In this document: positions 42,825 to 51,162 of the stretch, piece by piece
How positions within the stretch are numbered: position 1 is the first letter of the stretch
Layout: each line of letters begins with the position of its first letter
Assembly: GCA_015067615.1 (NCBI GenBank)
Contig: SVMD01000015.1
Span: forward strand, 1 to 58,684
Direction: 5' to 3'
Source: Oscillospiraceae bacterium
GTDB taxonomy: Bacteria; Bacillota; Clostridia; Oscillospirales; Oscillospiraceae
Length of the DNA: 58,684 bases
Translations under genes and position numbers: made by a program
Notes under the pieces: model-generated
What the model saw: the letters and a program-made list of their open reading frames with translations, nothing else
What the model was told of the DNA's origin: nothing
The model's database searches: none

Positions 42825-42917
42825 ATTCGCTACAGAAATACCGGATATCGATATAAATTGCCGAATTTAAAAGGCGATTTTTGAACTTTTTTGGTCGAAT
42901 TTGGTTGCCGGACGGGG

Positions 42918-42946
42918 TTGACAAACGACAAAAAATAAGGTACTAT
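42918..42946 (+). promoter_or_regulatory. Promoter of the ZTP-riboswitch operon
   Basis: TTGACA (42918-42923), 17 bp, TACTAT (42941-42946). Confidence 0.85.
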
Positions 42947-42952
42947 CATCAT

Positions 42953-43027
42953 GCGCCACATGACTGACGGATTTCGGGGATCACCCCGGGGAAATGTGAC
43001 GAATATAGTAGCCGACCGTCTGGGCAA
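42953..43027 (+). promoter_or_regulatory. ZTP riboswitch (pfl motif)
   Basis: The leader shows the conserved parts of the ZTP/ZMP aptamer: the 5' GACTGACGG-type core, a CGGGG...CCCCG stem, and the 3' box GCCGACCGTCTGGGCA that forms the pseudoknot. Ligand-binding families of this motif sit before fhs and purine genes, and fhs is the second gene of this operon. The last bases overlap the terminator, so ligand binding should permit read-through (ON switch). Confidence 0.88.
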
Positions 43028-43064
43028 TTCAGTTTTTGTGGCTGGATTGTCCGTTTTTTATTTT
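43022..43064 (+). terminator. Riboswitch expression-platform terminator
   Basis: GGGCAATTCAG (43022-43032) pairs with CTGGATTGTCC (43042-43052), including two G-U pairs, followed by TTTTTTATTTT. The 5' arm reuses the aptamer's GGGCA, so aptamer and terminator exclude each other. Confidence 0.88.
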
Positions 43065-43084
43065 CTGAACAAGGAGAATTGATC

Positions 43085-44029
43085 ATGAGCTTTACCTATC
43101 GGGGCCTTCAGACCACTCTGGAGCGCCATATCGTCACCGAGGAAGAGGTCCAGCAGCACATCCAGCGGCTCATCGCCGAAAACCCCAGAGTGGAGGCCAT
43201 CACCGACCGCGCCGCCCAGCTGGGTGACGAGGTGATCCTGGACTACGCAGGCTTCTGCGACGGTGAGCAGTTCGCCGGCGGCACCGCCGAAAAGCAGTCC
43301 CTGACCCTGGGCAGCGGCATGTTCATCCCCGGCTTCGAAGAGCAGCTGGTGGGCGCCGCCATTGGTGAGGAGGTTTCTGTCCTGGTGACCTTCCCCACCG
43401 AGTACCATGCCCCCAATCTGGCAGGCAAGGCCGCTGAATTTAAGTGCAGGATCCACGAGATCCGCCTGTCCACCCCCCATCAGGCCGACGACACCTTCGC
43501 AAAGGAATTTGCCAAGTGCGACACCTTCCAGGAGTTCCATGACAAGCTGGCAACCTCCATGCAGGATTTCGCCGACTACCGGGGCGAGATGGACCTGCAG
43601 GACCGGCTGCTGAAGATGGCTGTGGAGACCTTTGAATTTACTCCCGACGATGCCCAGGTGGAGCGGGAGATGGACGAGCAGATGGATATCATGCGGACCC
43701 AGCTGGCCCAGCAGGGCCTGGATATGGCCATGTACTGCCGCTTCATGAACACCACCGAGGCGCAGATCCGGGAGGATAACCGTGCCAATGCCGTGAGCAA
43801 TCTGAGAACCCAGGCTGCCATTGAGCAGATCGTGGTGCTGGAGAACCTGGTTGCCGAGGAAGAGGAGATCAACCAGGCCGTGGCCCTGGTTGCCCGGCAG
43901 AACAATATGACCCTGGAGCAGCTGAAGCCCTACTACAACGCAGAATTTGAATCCCAGATCATCAGCCACGTGGTCACCAGCAAGGTCATGAAGCTGATCC
44001 GGGACAACGCCGTGATCACCGAGATTTAA
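43085..44029 (+). CDS. Trigger-factor-like FKBP protein lacking the ribosome-binding domain
   Basis: 314 residues. It begins directly in the linker before an FKBP-type PPIase domain (about 45-140, GDEVILDYAGFCDGEQFAGG, FIPGFEEQLVGAAIGEE) and continues with the helical trigger-factor C-terminal domain (about 145-310). The N-terminal ribosome-binding domain, and its GFRKGK signature, is absent, against about 430 residues for normal trigger factor. There is no signal peptide. It is the first gene under the ZTP riboswitch. AAGGAG site 8 nt before ATG 43085. Confidence 0.88.
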   Translation: MSFTYRGLQTTLERHIVTEEEVQQHIQRLIAENPRVEAITDRAAQLGDEVILDYAGFCDGEQFAGGTAEKQSLTLGSGMFIPGFEEQLVGAAIGEEVSVLVTFPTEYHAPNLAGKAAEFKCRIHEIRLSTPHQADDTFAKEFAKCDTFQEFHDKLATSMQDFADYRGEMDLQDRLLKMAVETFEFTPDDAQVEREMDEQMDIMRTQLAQQGLDMAMYCRFMNTTEAQIREDNRANAVSNLRTQAAIEQIVVLENLVAEEEEINQAVALVARQNNMTLEQLKPYYNAEFESQIISHVVTSKVMKLIRDNAVITEI

Positions 44030-44061
44030 CATATATACAATTCATTTAGGAGGATACATAC

Positions 44062-45870
44062 ATGGCAATCAATTTTGTTGATGGCAAGTACGTGGACGAA
44101 AAGGGTATGCTGAAGCTGGACCCCACCGTCTACAAGGACTGGCAGATCGCTGAGGAAGCAGAAAAGACTCTGCCTTCCGTAGACTTCTTCCGTCAGAAGC
44201 TGGGCCTTCTGGAGGACGAGATCATCCCCTACGGCAAGACCCCCAAGATCGACTTCATCAAGGTCATGAAGCGTCTGGAGAACAAGCCCGACGGCAAGTT
44301 TATCGAGGTCACCGCCATCACCCCCACCCCCTTCGGCGAGGGTAAGTCCACCGTGTCCCTGGGCCTGATCGAGGGTCTGGGCTACATCGGCAAGAACGTG
44401 GGCGGCGCCCTGCGTCAGCCCTCCGGCGGCCCCACCATGAACGTCAAGGGTACCGCAGCCGGCGGCGGCAACGCCCTGCTGATGCCCATGACCGAGTTCT
44501 CCCTGGGCCTCACCGGCGATATCAACGACATCATGAACGCCCACAACCTGGCTATGGTGGCTCTGACCTCCCGTATGCAGCACGAGCGCAACAACAACGA
44601 CGAGTGGCTGGCCAAGAAGGGCCTGAAGCGTCTGGACATCGACCCCAAGCGCATCGAGATGGGCTGGGTCATGGACTTCTGCGCACAGTCCCTGCGCAAC
44701 ATCATCATCGGCATCGGCGGCCGTCTGGACGGCTACATGATGGAATCTAAGTTCGGCATCGCCGTGGGCTCCGAGCTGATGGCCATTCTGGCCGTTGCCC
44801 GGGACCTGAAGGACCTGCGCGAGCGCATCGGCAACATCGTGGTTGCCTACTCCCGCTCCGGCAAGCCCGTCACCTGCGAGGACCTGGATGTGGCCGGCGC
44901 CATGACCGCCTGGATGCGCAACACCATCAACCCCACCATGTGCTACTCTGTTGAGCATCAGCCCGTGCTGATCCACGCCGGTCCCTTTGCCAACATCGCC
45001 ATCGGCCAGTCCTCCGTCATCGCCGATCGTCTGGCTCTGAAGCTGTTCGACTACCATGTCACCGAGTCCGGCTTCGCCGCCGACATCGGCTTCGAGAAGT
45101 TCTGGAACGTCAAGACCCGTCTGTCCGGCCTGACCCCCAACGTCTCTGTCCTGGTCGCCACCGTCCGTGCCCTGAAGATGCACGGCGGCGGTCCCGCTGT
45201 GAAGCCCGGCTCCCCTCTGCCCAAGGAGTACACCGAGGAGAACCTGGAGCTGCTGGAGAAGGGTACCTGCAACCTGTTCCACCACGTCAACACCATCAAG
45301 AAGTCCGGCATCAACCCCGTGGTCTGCATCAACCGGTTCTACACCGATACCGATGCTGAGATCGCGCTGCTGAAGAAGCTCTGCGCCGAGCGGGGCATCC
45401 GCTGCGCCGAGTCCAATCACTGGCGCTACGGCGGCGAGGGCGCTGCTGAGCTGGCCCGGGTGGTCGTGGAGGCCTGCGAGGATCCCGTGGACGTGAAGTT
45501 CCTGTACGATCTGGAGATGCCCCTGCGTCAGCGGGTTGAGCTGATCGCCAAGGAGGTCTACGGCGCTGACGGCGTGGACTGGGCTCCTCTGGCCATCGAG
45601 AAGGCCAAGCGCTTCGAGTCCGATCCCAAGTACGCCGACTACTGCACCATGATGGTCAAGACCCATCTGTCCCTGTCTGACGACCCCACCAAGAAGGGCG
45701 TGCCCACCGGCTGGCGTCTGGCTGTCCGTGACATCCTGGAGTACGGCGGCGCCAAGTTCCTGTGCCCCATGGCCGGTACCATCTCCATGATGCCCGGCAC
45801 CGCTGCTGACCCCGCCTACCGCCGCGTGGACGTGGACACCGAAACCGGCAAGGTCTCCGGCCTGTTCTAA
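44062..45870 (+). CDS. fhs: Formate-tetrahydrofolate ligase
   Basis: 602 residues. Converts formate, ATP and tetrahydrofolate to 10-formyl-THF, the one-carbon donor for purine synthesis. P-loop TPFGEGKST (89-97), then [10 protein letters not shown] and ASRMQH-type regions ([13 protein letters not shown]) are diagnostic. It is somewhat longer than the 556-residue clostridial type. It is 32 nt after the trigger-factor-like gene, with GGAGGA, and shares its ZTP riboswitch. Confidence 0.97.
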   Translation: MAINFVDGKYVDEKGMLKLDPTVYKDWQIAEEAEKTLPSVDFFRQKLGLLEDEIIPYGKTPKIDFIKVMKRLENKPDGKFIEVTAITPTPFGEGKSTVSLGLIEGLGYIGKNVGGALRQPSGGPTMNVKGTAAGGGNALLMPMTEFSLGLTGDINDIMNAHNLAMVALTSRMQHERNNNDEWLAKKGLKRLDIDPKRIEMGWVMDFCAQSLRNIIIGIGGRLDGYMMESKFGIAVGSELMAILAVARDLKDLRERIGNIVVAYSRSGKPVTCEDLDVAGAMTAWMRNTINPTMCYSVEHQPVLIHAGPFANIAIGQSSVIADRLALKLFDYHVTESGFAADIGFEKFWNVKTRLSGLTPNVSVLVATVRALKMHGGGPAVKPGSPLPKEYTEENLELLEKGTCNLFHHVNTIKKSGINPVVCINRFYTDTDAEIALLKKLCAERGIRCAESNHWRYGGEGAAELARVVVEACEDPVDVKFLYDLEMPLRQRVELIAKEVYGADGVDWAPLAIEKAKRFESDPKYADYCTMMVKTHLSLSDDPTKKGVPTGWRLAVRDILEYGGAKFLCPMAGTISMMPGTAADPAYRRVDVDTETGKVSGLF

Positions 45871-45886
45871 TCGAATAATTTAAAAC

Positions 45887-45920
45887 AAAAACCGCAGGTG
45901 GCTTGCCACCTGCGGTTTTT
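45887..45920 (+). terminator. Terminator after fhs
   Basis: AAAACCGCAGGTGGC with GCCACCTGCGGTTTT, loop TT, T-run. Confidence 0.92.
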
Positions 45921-46006
45921 ACGTATATTGTGCAGGAGTAGGTCATTTATCCTCCCGAAATAGTAAGATGCGGAGAATAATTATCCCGGAAAAATGCGAT
46001 TACCGT

Positions 46007-46169
46007 GTCATTGCGAGGCCCAAAGGGCCGCGGCAATCTCCTGGAACAATTGTTGATCAGCATCGGGGATATTTCATCGAAAATCCGGGATGCGCGATGT
46101 TAATCGGGTCTGACTGTGTGAGTTCATCGTGTTGGAGATTGCCACGTCGCTGGCGCTCCGCGCAATGAC
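46007..46169. mobile_element. MITE-like element with GTCATTGCGAGG inverted termini
   Basis: A 163-bp element without gene. The left end GTCATTGCGAGG...GGCAATCTCC is mirrored at the right end GGAGATTGCC...GCGCAATGAC. Such GTCATTGCGAGG repeats are common in clostridia and other bacteria as non-autonomous dispersed elements. A target duplication is not clear. The flanking 45921-46006 and 46170-46258 hold nothing recognisable. Confidence 0.75.
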
Positions 46170-46258
46170 ATGTGATCGGAATATTGTTCGTATAAATGTG
46201 GGCTTTTTGTGGTTCTAATCAGTAGGGGAGGTTCACTAACCCGCCCCTATAAAGAAGT

Positions 46259-46285
46259 GCCCCCGAACCAGTTTGGTTCGGGGGC
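46259..46285 (-). terminator. Hairpin terminator of the unknown gene
   Basis: A 12-bp stem GCCCCCGAACCA (46259-46270) with 46274-46285, 3-nt loop. Confidence 0.75.
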
Positions 46286-46289
46286 AACA

Positions 46290-47366
46290 TTATGCAAAGT
46301 TTGGAACCTGTGTCCGCTTCATCAGGAAGCTAATTTCATATCTGAGATTGTCATACTGGTCATATTCCGTGAAGGTTGCGTTTTTGGCTTGCAGCAGGGG
46401 AGAGCGGTAGCGAAGCTCTTTGAGAACATGACTGTGATCCGTCACCAGATACCAGATTTTACCTGACTGTTCCACCAGGGGGAAAAGCCAGTACCGCTTA
46501 ACCAATTCAGATAGAGATTCCTTCAATTCCTCCTGAGCAGCGGAATCAAATTCAAGGCAACCCAGTGACACGCCGTATTTCTTACATTCCTTGCGATAAA
46601 GTTCTTGGCTCTTCACAGAGAGTAGACTGTGAATGGTATCTTCCGTGCAGGAAAAGGGAACCGCTGGACGGATGATACAGGCATCAGCTGTGACACTGCT
46701 GGTGTAAGTTTCCAAAGCGTTAGTCAGCAGGGGAGGGAGCAGTTCTTTCTTTTTGCACGTTACAGTCAGGTACTTGGTGTCATTTTCTCTCGTCAGTTCC
46801 GCACGTTCATATCTGAGGTAGAGATAGAGGGTGAGGATATACAGGTAATCTTCCTTGGTTTGGTCCCTGCTTTTTTCCCGGTTCAGTGAACCGCCCAAAC
46901 CGAAAAGCATGGAGTGCATCTCCCGGCGAGATGGTTTGATTTCTTCCCGGAACAGGCAGGTACAGTCCAGAGGCAGCTCTTCAAAATGTCCGTTTAGACT
47001 CTGGACCCGATTGCTCAGGGGCTTGAATTTGATGCAGCCAGGGCAGTATTTGTTGATCAGCGCCCGAAGCCGGGTGTTGTATTCTGCCTGATCTATCAGC
47101 TCCACCTGCACAGGGTAGACCTGGTCAGGATAGGTAATCTGGATGGTACTGAGATCATCGTGATAGCCGGAGAGAAAATAAGGTGCCATGCTCTGCCCTT
47201 TGATGACTGAATGATTCCGGGCGTGGTGATTCTCCACCAGAACCAGTGTTTCATACCGGGCAGGAAGCTCTCGGGATTTGAGGTCATCCATAAAGGCATC
47301 AAAGGATTCAAAGCCCTCCGGCAGAAGCATGTACTGCTCCAAATAATAAAAACCCTGATAAACCAT
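46290..47366 (-). CDS. Protein of unknown function
   Basis: 358 residues, soluble, mixed alpha/beta. Contains LLPEGFESFDAFMDDLKS near the start and two pairs of Cys about 110-140 (YCPGCIKF, LDCTCLF). No membrane segment, known domain or catalytic motif is recognised. ATG 47366 follows GGAGG; the ATG at 47378 overlaps it and is rejected. Its GC is lower than neighbours' and a MITE lies 120 bp beyond its end, suggesting later acquisition. Both flanks are hairpins. Confidence 0.8.
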   Translation of the reverse strand: MVYQGFYYLEQYMLLPEGFESFDAFMDDLKSRELPARYETLVLVENHHARNHSVIKGQSMAPYFLSGYHDDLSTIQITYPDQVYPVQVELIDQAEYNTRLRALINKYCPGCIKFKPLSNRVQSLNGHFEELPLDCTCLFREEIKPSRREMHSMLFGLGGSLNREKSRDQTKEDYLYILTLYLYLRYERAELTRENDTKYLTVTCKKKELLPPLLTNALETYTSSVTADACIIRPAVPFSCTEDTIHSLLSVKSQELYRKECKKYGVSLGCLEFDSAAQEELKESLSELVKRYWLFPLVEQSGKIWYLVTDHSHVLKELRYRSPLLQAKNATFTEYDQYDNLRYEISFLMKRTQVPNFA

Positions 47367-47385
47367 AATTACCTCCATTTGACAA

Positions 47386-47411
47386 TGCCCCCGGATTTTT
47401 ATCCGGGGGCA
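47386..47411 (-). terminator. Terminator after the CNNM operon
   Basis: TGCCCCCGGAT (47386-47396) with ATCCGGGGGCA (47401-47411), loop TTTT. Confidence 0.8.
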
Positions 47412-47418
47412 ATTTGGG

Positions 47419-48705
47419 TTAATCGCGTTCCTTTTCGTCGCTTAAGTGGTGCCTGAGGATCAGAAGTCTGCTGATCCGGTGGTTGTCGTCCACCTGCATG
47501 ACCAGGATGGTGTAGTGTAAGTAGTCGAAGGCGTCGAAGGGCACGGGCATGGTGCCGATATTCTCCGTGGCCCAGCCGCCTACGGTGGCGCAGTCCGTGT
47601 CGATCTCATCCTCGTCCAGGTCCAGCTCGTCGAAGAAATCGCTCAGGTTCATATCGCCGCTGGCCTCGTACCGGTCCGGGGTGATCTGCTGCCAGTCGTT
47701 GACGATGTCGTCGTTTTCGTCCCAGATCTCGCCCACCAGCTGCTCCAGCACGTCCTCCATGGTGACGATACCGGCGATGCCGCCATATTCGTCGGCCACC
47801 ACGGCCATATGGGTCTGGCTGGTGCGGAATTCGTTCATGATGGCGTCCAGCTTCATGCTCTTGGGGATGAACACCGGCTCCAGCAGCAGGTCCCGGAGGT
47901 TCACATCCTTGCTGTCCACCAGCTCATGGAGCAGATGCTTGACGTACAGGATGCCCACCACATGGTCGATGGTCCGCTCGTAGACCGGGTACCGGGAGAA
48001 CTGGGTCTCGTTGATGATCCTGAGGATCTCCTCCAGGCTGTCGTTCACTTCGAAGCCGATGACGTCCACCCGGGGGGTCAGGATATCCCAGGCATCCATG
48101 TCGGAAAATTCCAGAGCGGACTGTAATAGCTCCGTCTCGTTTTCGTCGATGACGCCCTCGTCCTCCACGGTGTCCAGGATGTTTTCAAATTCCTCCTCGG
48201 TGATGGTGACTTTCCGGCCCTCCTTGGGGGTCCAGAGCTTGCTGAAGAGGTTGACGATGCCGGTGGTGACGATTACAGCCGGGAACAGAAGGACCATCAG
48301 AATCATCAGGGGCCAGGCGGAGACTCTGGCGATGGTATCGCTGCACCGCCGGGCGATCATCTTGGGGGTGATCTCGCCCACGATGAGGATGATCACCGTC
48401 ATGACCACCGTGACGATGGTGGAGGCCTGCTCGTCGGTGATTTTTCCTGCCATCTGAGTGGCCAGCCGCACTGCCAGCACCGTAGCCAGGGAGGTGGCAG
48501 CGATGTTCACCAGGTTGTTGCCGATGAGCAGGGTGGACAGGGCCCGGTCATAGTGGTTATAGATATAGCGGACCAGCTTCGAAGCGGCGGAGAGGTTGTC
48601 CTCCTCCTGCTTCATTTTCAGCTTGTTAAGAGATGTATAGGCAATTTCCGTGCCGGAGAAGAAGGCGGAGCCCAGAAGGCAAAGCACGATCAAAATGTAT
48701 TCCAT
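47419..48705 (-). CDS. CNNM/HlyC-CorC-type transporter with CBS domains
   Basis: 428 residues. An N-terminal CNNM membrane domain of four helices (about 1-185, NNLVNIAATSLATVLAVRL, EITPKMIARR), two CBS motifs (about 205-330, ITPRV, TSQTHMAVVADEYGG) and a C-terminal CorC_HlyC domain (about 345-425). Family members export Mg2+ or act in metal homeostasis. The older name hemolysin is misleading. A paralogue precedes it by 12 nt on the same strand. Confidence 0.92.
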   Translation of the reverse strand: MEYILIVLCLLGSAFFSGTEIAYTSLNKLKMKQEEDNLSAASKLVRYIYNHYDRALSTLLIGNNLVNIAATSLATVLAVRLATQMAGKITDEQASTIVTVVMTVIILIVGEITPKMIARRCSDTIARVSAWPLMILMVLLFPAVIVTTGIVNLFSKLWTPKEGRKVTITEEEFENILDTVEDEGVIDENETELLQSALEFSDMDAWDILTPRVDVIGFEVNDSLEEILRIINETQFSRYPVYERTIDHVVGILYVKHLLHELVDSKDVNLRDLLLEPVFIPKSMKLDAIMNEFRTSQTHMAVVADEYGGIAGIVTMEDVLEQLVGEIWDENDDIVNDWQQITPDRYEASGDMNLSDFFDELDLDEDEIDTDCATVGGWATENIGTMPVPFDAFDYLHYTILVMQVDDNHRISRLLILRHHLSDEKERD

Positions 48706-48717
48706 ACCGCGTCCCCC

Positions 48718-49719
48718 TTACATCAGCAACAGGCCTTCGCCTGCGTCGGACTCGTCCTGAATTTCGCCCACCAGCTCTTCCAGCAGGTCCTCCATGGTAA
48801 TGAGGCCCACCTTCTGGCGGTTTTCGTCACAGATAAAGACCATGTGCAGCTTGTTCAGGCGCATCCGCTGCAGCAGAACGGCAATCTCCGTCCGGCTGTC
48901 AAAGACGTAGGGCTTCAGGAGCATCTTCCGCAGCAGAATGGGCTTGCCGGATACATAGGCGCTGAGGAAGGCGTTGACAGGCAGGATGCCCACAATGTTA
49001 TCCCGGTGCCCCTCGTATACAGGGATCCGGGAATAGGAAAGCTCCCGCAGGGAAGCGGCCAGCTCCGGCAGGGGCGTGGCGCTGGAAATGACCTCCACCA
49101 GCTCAATGGGGATCATGATATCCGCGGCCCGCTTTTCCCGGAACTCCATGGCAGAGTTCACCAGAGCCTGCTTTTCCGGGGAGAGAACACCCTCGTCCTC
49201 GATGGTCTCAATAATGGTCATCAGGTCCTCTTCCGTGACGGTGGCGCCGCCCTCGGCGGAGAAGAAGCGGGAAAGGACGCTGGAAATCACGGAAAACAGG
49301 GCGCTGACCGGGGTGAGCAGGCGAATCAGCAGCTGCAATGAGGAGGCAAAAAGCAGGGAGATTTCCTCGCTGCGGGCCTTTGCCAGGCTCTTGGGCAGCA
49401 TCTCTGCAAAGAGGTAGACGATGACCGTGGTGATGAGCGTGCCGTAGGCCACGAATTCCTCGGAAAACTGCCGCATCACCAGCAGGGCAGAGAGGGAGGC
49501 GCAGGCCGCGTGGAAAATATTGTTGCCGATGAGGATGGTGGTCAGAGTCTTGTCGAACCGCTCCGTGATCCACAGGGCCTTTTTGGCCCGCTTGTTGCCC
49601 TTGTCCGCCAGAGTCCGCAGGCGGACCTTGCTGACGCCGGTATAGGCGGTCTCACAGGCGGCAAAGTAAGCCGAACACATCAGAAAGAATACAAACAGTA
49701 TACAACTCGCCGGGTCCAA
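48718..49719 (-). CDS. CNNM/CBS-domain transporter paralogue without CorC domain
   Basis: 333 residues. Similar CNNM domain (IGNNIFHAACASLSALLVM, LFAEMLPKSLAKAR), followed by two CBS motifs (IMIPIELVEV, KLHMVFICDENRQK), ending after the second CBS with GEIQDESDAGEGLLLM. The CorC_HlyC domain of its neighbour is absent. It is upstream in the same operon, so the two may work together. The gene's start is at 49719. Confidence 0.9.
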   Translation of the reverse strand: MDPASCILFVFFLMCSAYFAACETAYTGVSKVRLRTLADKGNKRAKKALWITERFDKTLTTILIGNNIFHAACASLSALLVMRQFSEEFVAYGTLITTVIVYLFAEMLPKSLAKARSEEISLLFASSLQLLIRLLTPVSALFSVISSVLSRFFSAEGGATVTEEDLMTIIETIEDEGVLSPEKQALVNSAMEFREKRAADIMIPIELVEVISSATPLPELAASLRELSYSRIPVYEGHRDNIVGILPVNAFLSAYVSGKPILLRKMLLKPYVFDSRTEIAVLLQRMRLNKLHMVFICDENRQKVGLITMEDLLEELVGEIQDESDAGEGLLLM

Positions 49720-49864
49720 GAAAAACCAACTCCTTTATCTTTCCTGAAAAAATCAGTTATCCCATTATACAACGTCTTTCGATAATTTGCAATGGTCCGG
49801 ATGAAAATGGGACGCTGTTTTTGTGCATTTTTCTGAATCGCCTTTTTATTGCCTGAAAAACAAT

Positions 49865-49893
49865 TTGACGTATCAACATGAATGGAGTATGAT
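49865..49893 (+). promoter_or_regulatory. Promoter of the acyltransferase-symporter operon
   Basis: TTGACG (49865-49870), 17 bp, TATGAT (49888-49893). Confidence 0.8.
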
Positions 49894-49947
49894 ATTTAAT
49901 GGAAGATTTTGTTCCGGGATTTTTTCGGGACAATTTTGGAGGAAACC

Positions 49948-51162
49948 ATGGAAAAGAAGAAAAAGAAATGGACCCATCCCCGGCACGCGGTGATCACGGA
50001 GCTGGTGCGGCTGGTGCTGAGTCCCTACTGCCGGATGAAATACGGCGTGCATCCGGAAAAATTCAAAGATCAGGGTGACCGGGCCTATCTGATCCTTTAT
50101 AACCACCAGACTGCCTTCGATCAGTTTTTTGTGGGCATGTCCTTCCGGGGACCCATCTATTACATGGCCACGGAGGATATTTTCTCCCTGGGCTGGGTCT
50201 CCAAGCTGCTGCGCTGGGTCATCGCCCCCATTCCCATCCGGAAGCAGACCACGGACATCACCGCCGTCATGAACTGCATCAAGGTGGCCCGGGAGGGCGG
50301 CACCATCGCCATCGCCCCGGAGGGCAACCGGACCTATTCCGGCCGCACCGAATACATGAATCCCGCCATCGCCTCCATGGCGAAGAAGCTGAAGCTGCCC
50401 ATTGCGCTTTACCGTATCGAGGGCGGCTACGGCGTCCAGCCCCGGTGGAGCGACGGCACCCGAAAGGGCAGGATGCGCAGCTTCGTGTCCCGGGTCATCG
50501 AGCCGGAGGAATATGAGAATTTAAAGCCCCGGGAGCTGATGAAGCTGATCGAAGAGGGCCTCTATGTGGACGAGGCCGCCGCCGATGGCGTTTTCCGGTC
50601 CCATACAAAGGCGGAGTACTTAGAGCGCTGCATCTATGTGTGCCCCTTCTGCGGCCTTTCTGAATTTGCGAGTCACGGAGACGAGATCACCTGCAAAAAA
50701 TGCGGCAGAGTGGTTACCTACGGCGAGGACAAGCGCCTTACCGGCAGGGATTTCGATTTTCCCTTCGAATTTGTGGGCAACTGGTATGACTATCAGAAGC
50801 GCTACGTCAATTCCCTGGATGTGACCCGGTTTACTAACGAGCCCATTTACCAGGACCGGGCCCGGGTCTCCGAGGTCATCGTCTATGAGTGCAAGAACCT
50901 GCTGCGAAAGGACGCTGCCATCAGCCTCTACGGCGACCGGATGGTGCTGGATGCGGGGCAGGAGAACGAGCAGGTTCTGCATTTTGACGATGTCACCGCC
51001 GCCGCCTGCCTGGGCCGGAATAAGCTGAACATCTACCACGGCAAGGACATCTACCAGTTCAAGGGCGGCAAGCGGTTCAATGCCCTGAAATATGTGAACC
51101 TGTATTTCCGCTACAAACATATCACGAGAGGTGAAGAACATGATCAATTTTTGGGACTTTAG
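49948..51162 (+). CDS. PlsC-like acyltransferase with zinc ribbon and C-terminal extension
   Basis: 404 residues. An acyltransferase core has NHQTAFD (HX4D, His 53 to Asp 58) and EGNR (125-128), the motifs of 1-acylglycerol-3-phosphate acyltransferases. After residue 225 comes a zinc ribbon (Cys 232, 235, 249, 252) and a beta-rich PH-like tail that are not part of ordinary PlsC. Acyl acceptor uncertain. GGAGG before ATG 49948. It overlaps the symporter gene by 23 nt. Confidence 0.87.
   Translation: MEKKKKKWTHPRHAVITELVRLVLSPYCRMKYGVHPEKFKDQGDRAYLILYNHQTAFDQFFVGMSFRGPIYYMATEDIFSLGWVSKLLRWVIAPIPIRKQTTDITAVMNCIKVAREGGTIAIAPEGNRTYSGRTEYMNPAIASMAKKLKLPIALYRIEGGYGVQPRWSDGTRKGRMRSFVSRVIEPEEYENLKPRELMKLIEEGLYVDEAAADGVFRSHTKAEYLERCIYVCPFCGLSEFASHGDEITCKKCGRVVTYGEDKRLTGRDFDFPFEFVGNWYDYQKRYVNSLDVTRFTNEPIYQDRARVSEVIVYECKNLLRKDAAISLYGDRMVLDAGQENEQVLHFDDVTAAACLGRNKLNIYHGKDIYQFKGGKRFNALKYVNLYFRYKHITRGEEHDQFLGL

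Noticed and set aside
40763..42826. 687-codon open frame opposite the GH3 gene
   Set aside because: Antisense shadow; the GH3 catalytic motifs are on the other strand and the antisense product is low-complexity Val/Gly/Leu/His.
44026..45666. 546-codon open frame opposite fhs
   Set aside because: Antisense shadow of a strongly biased gene.
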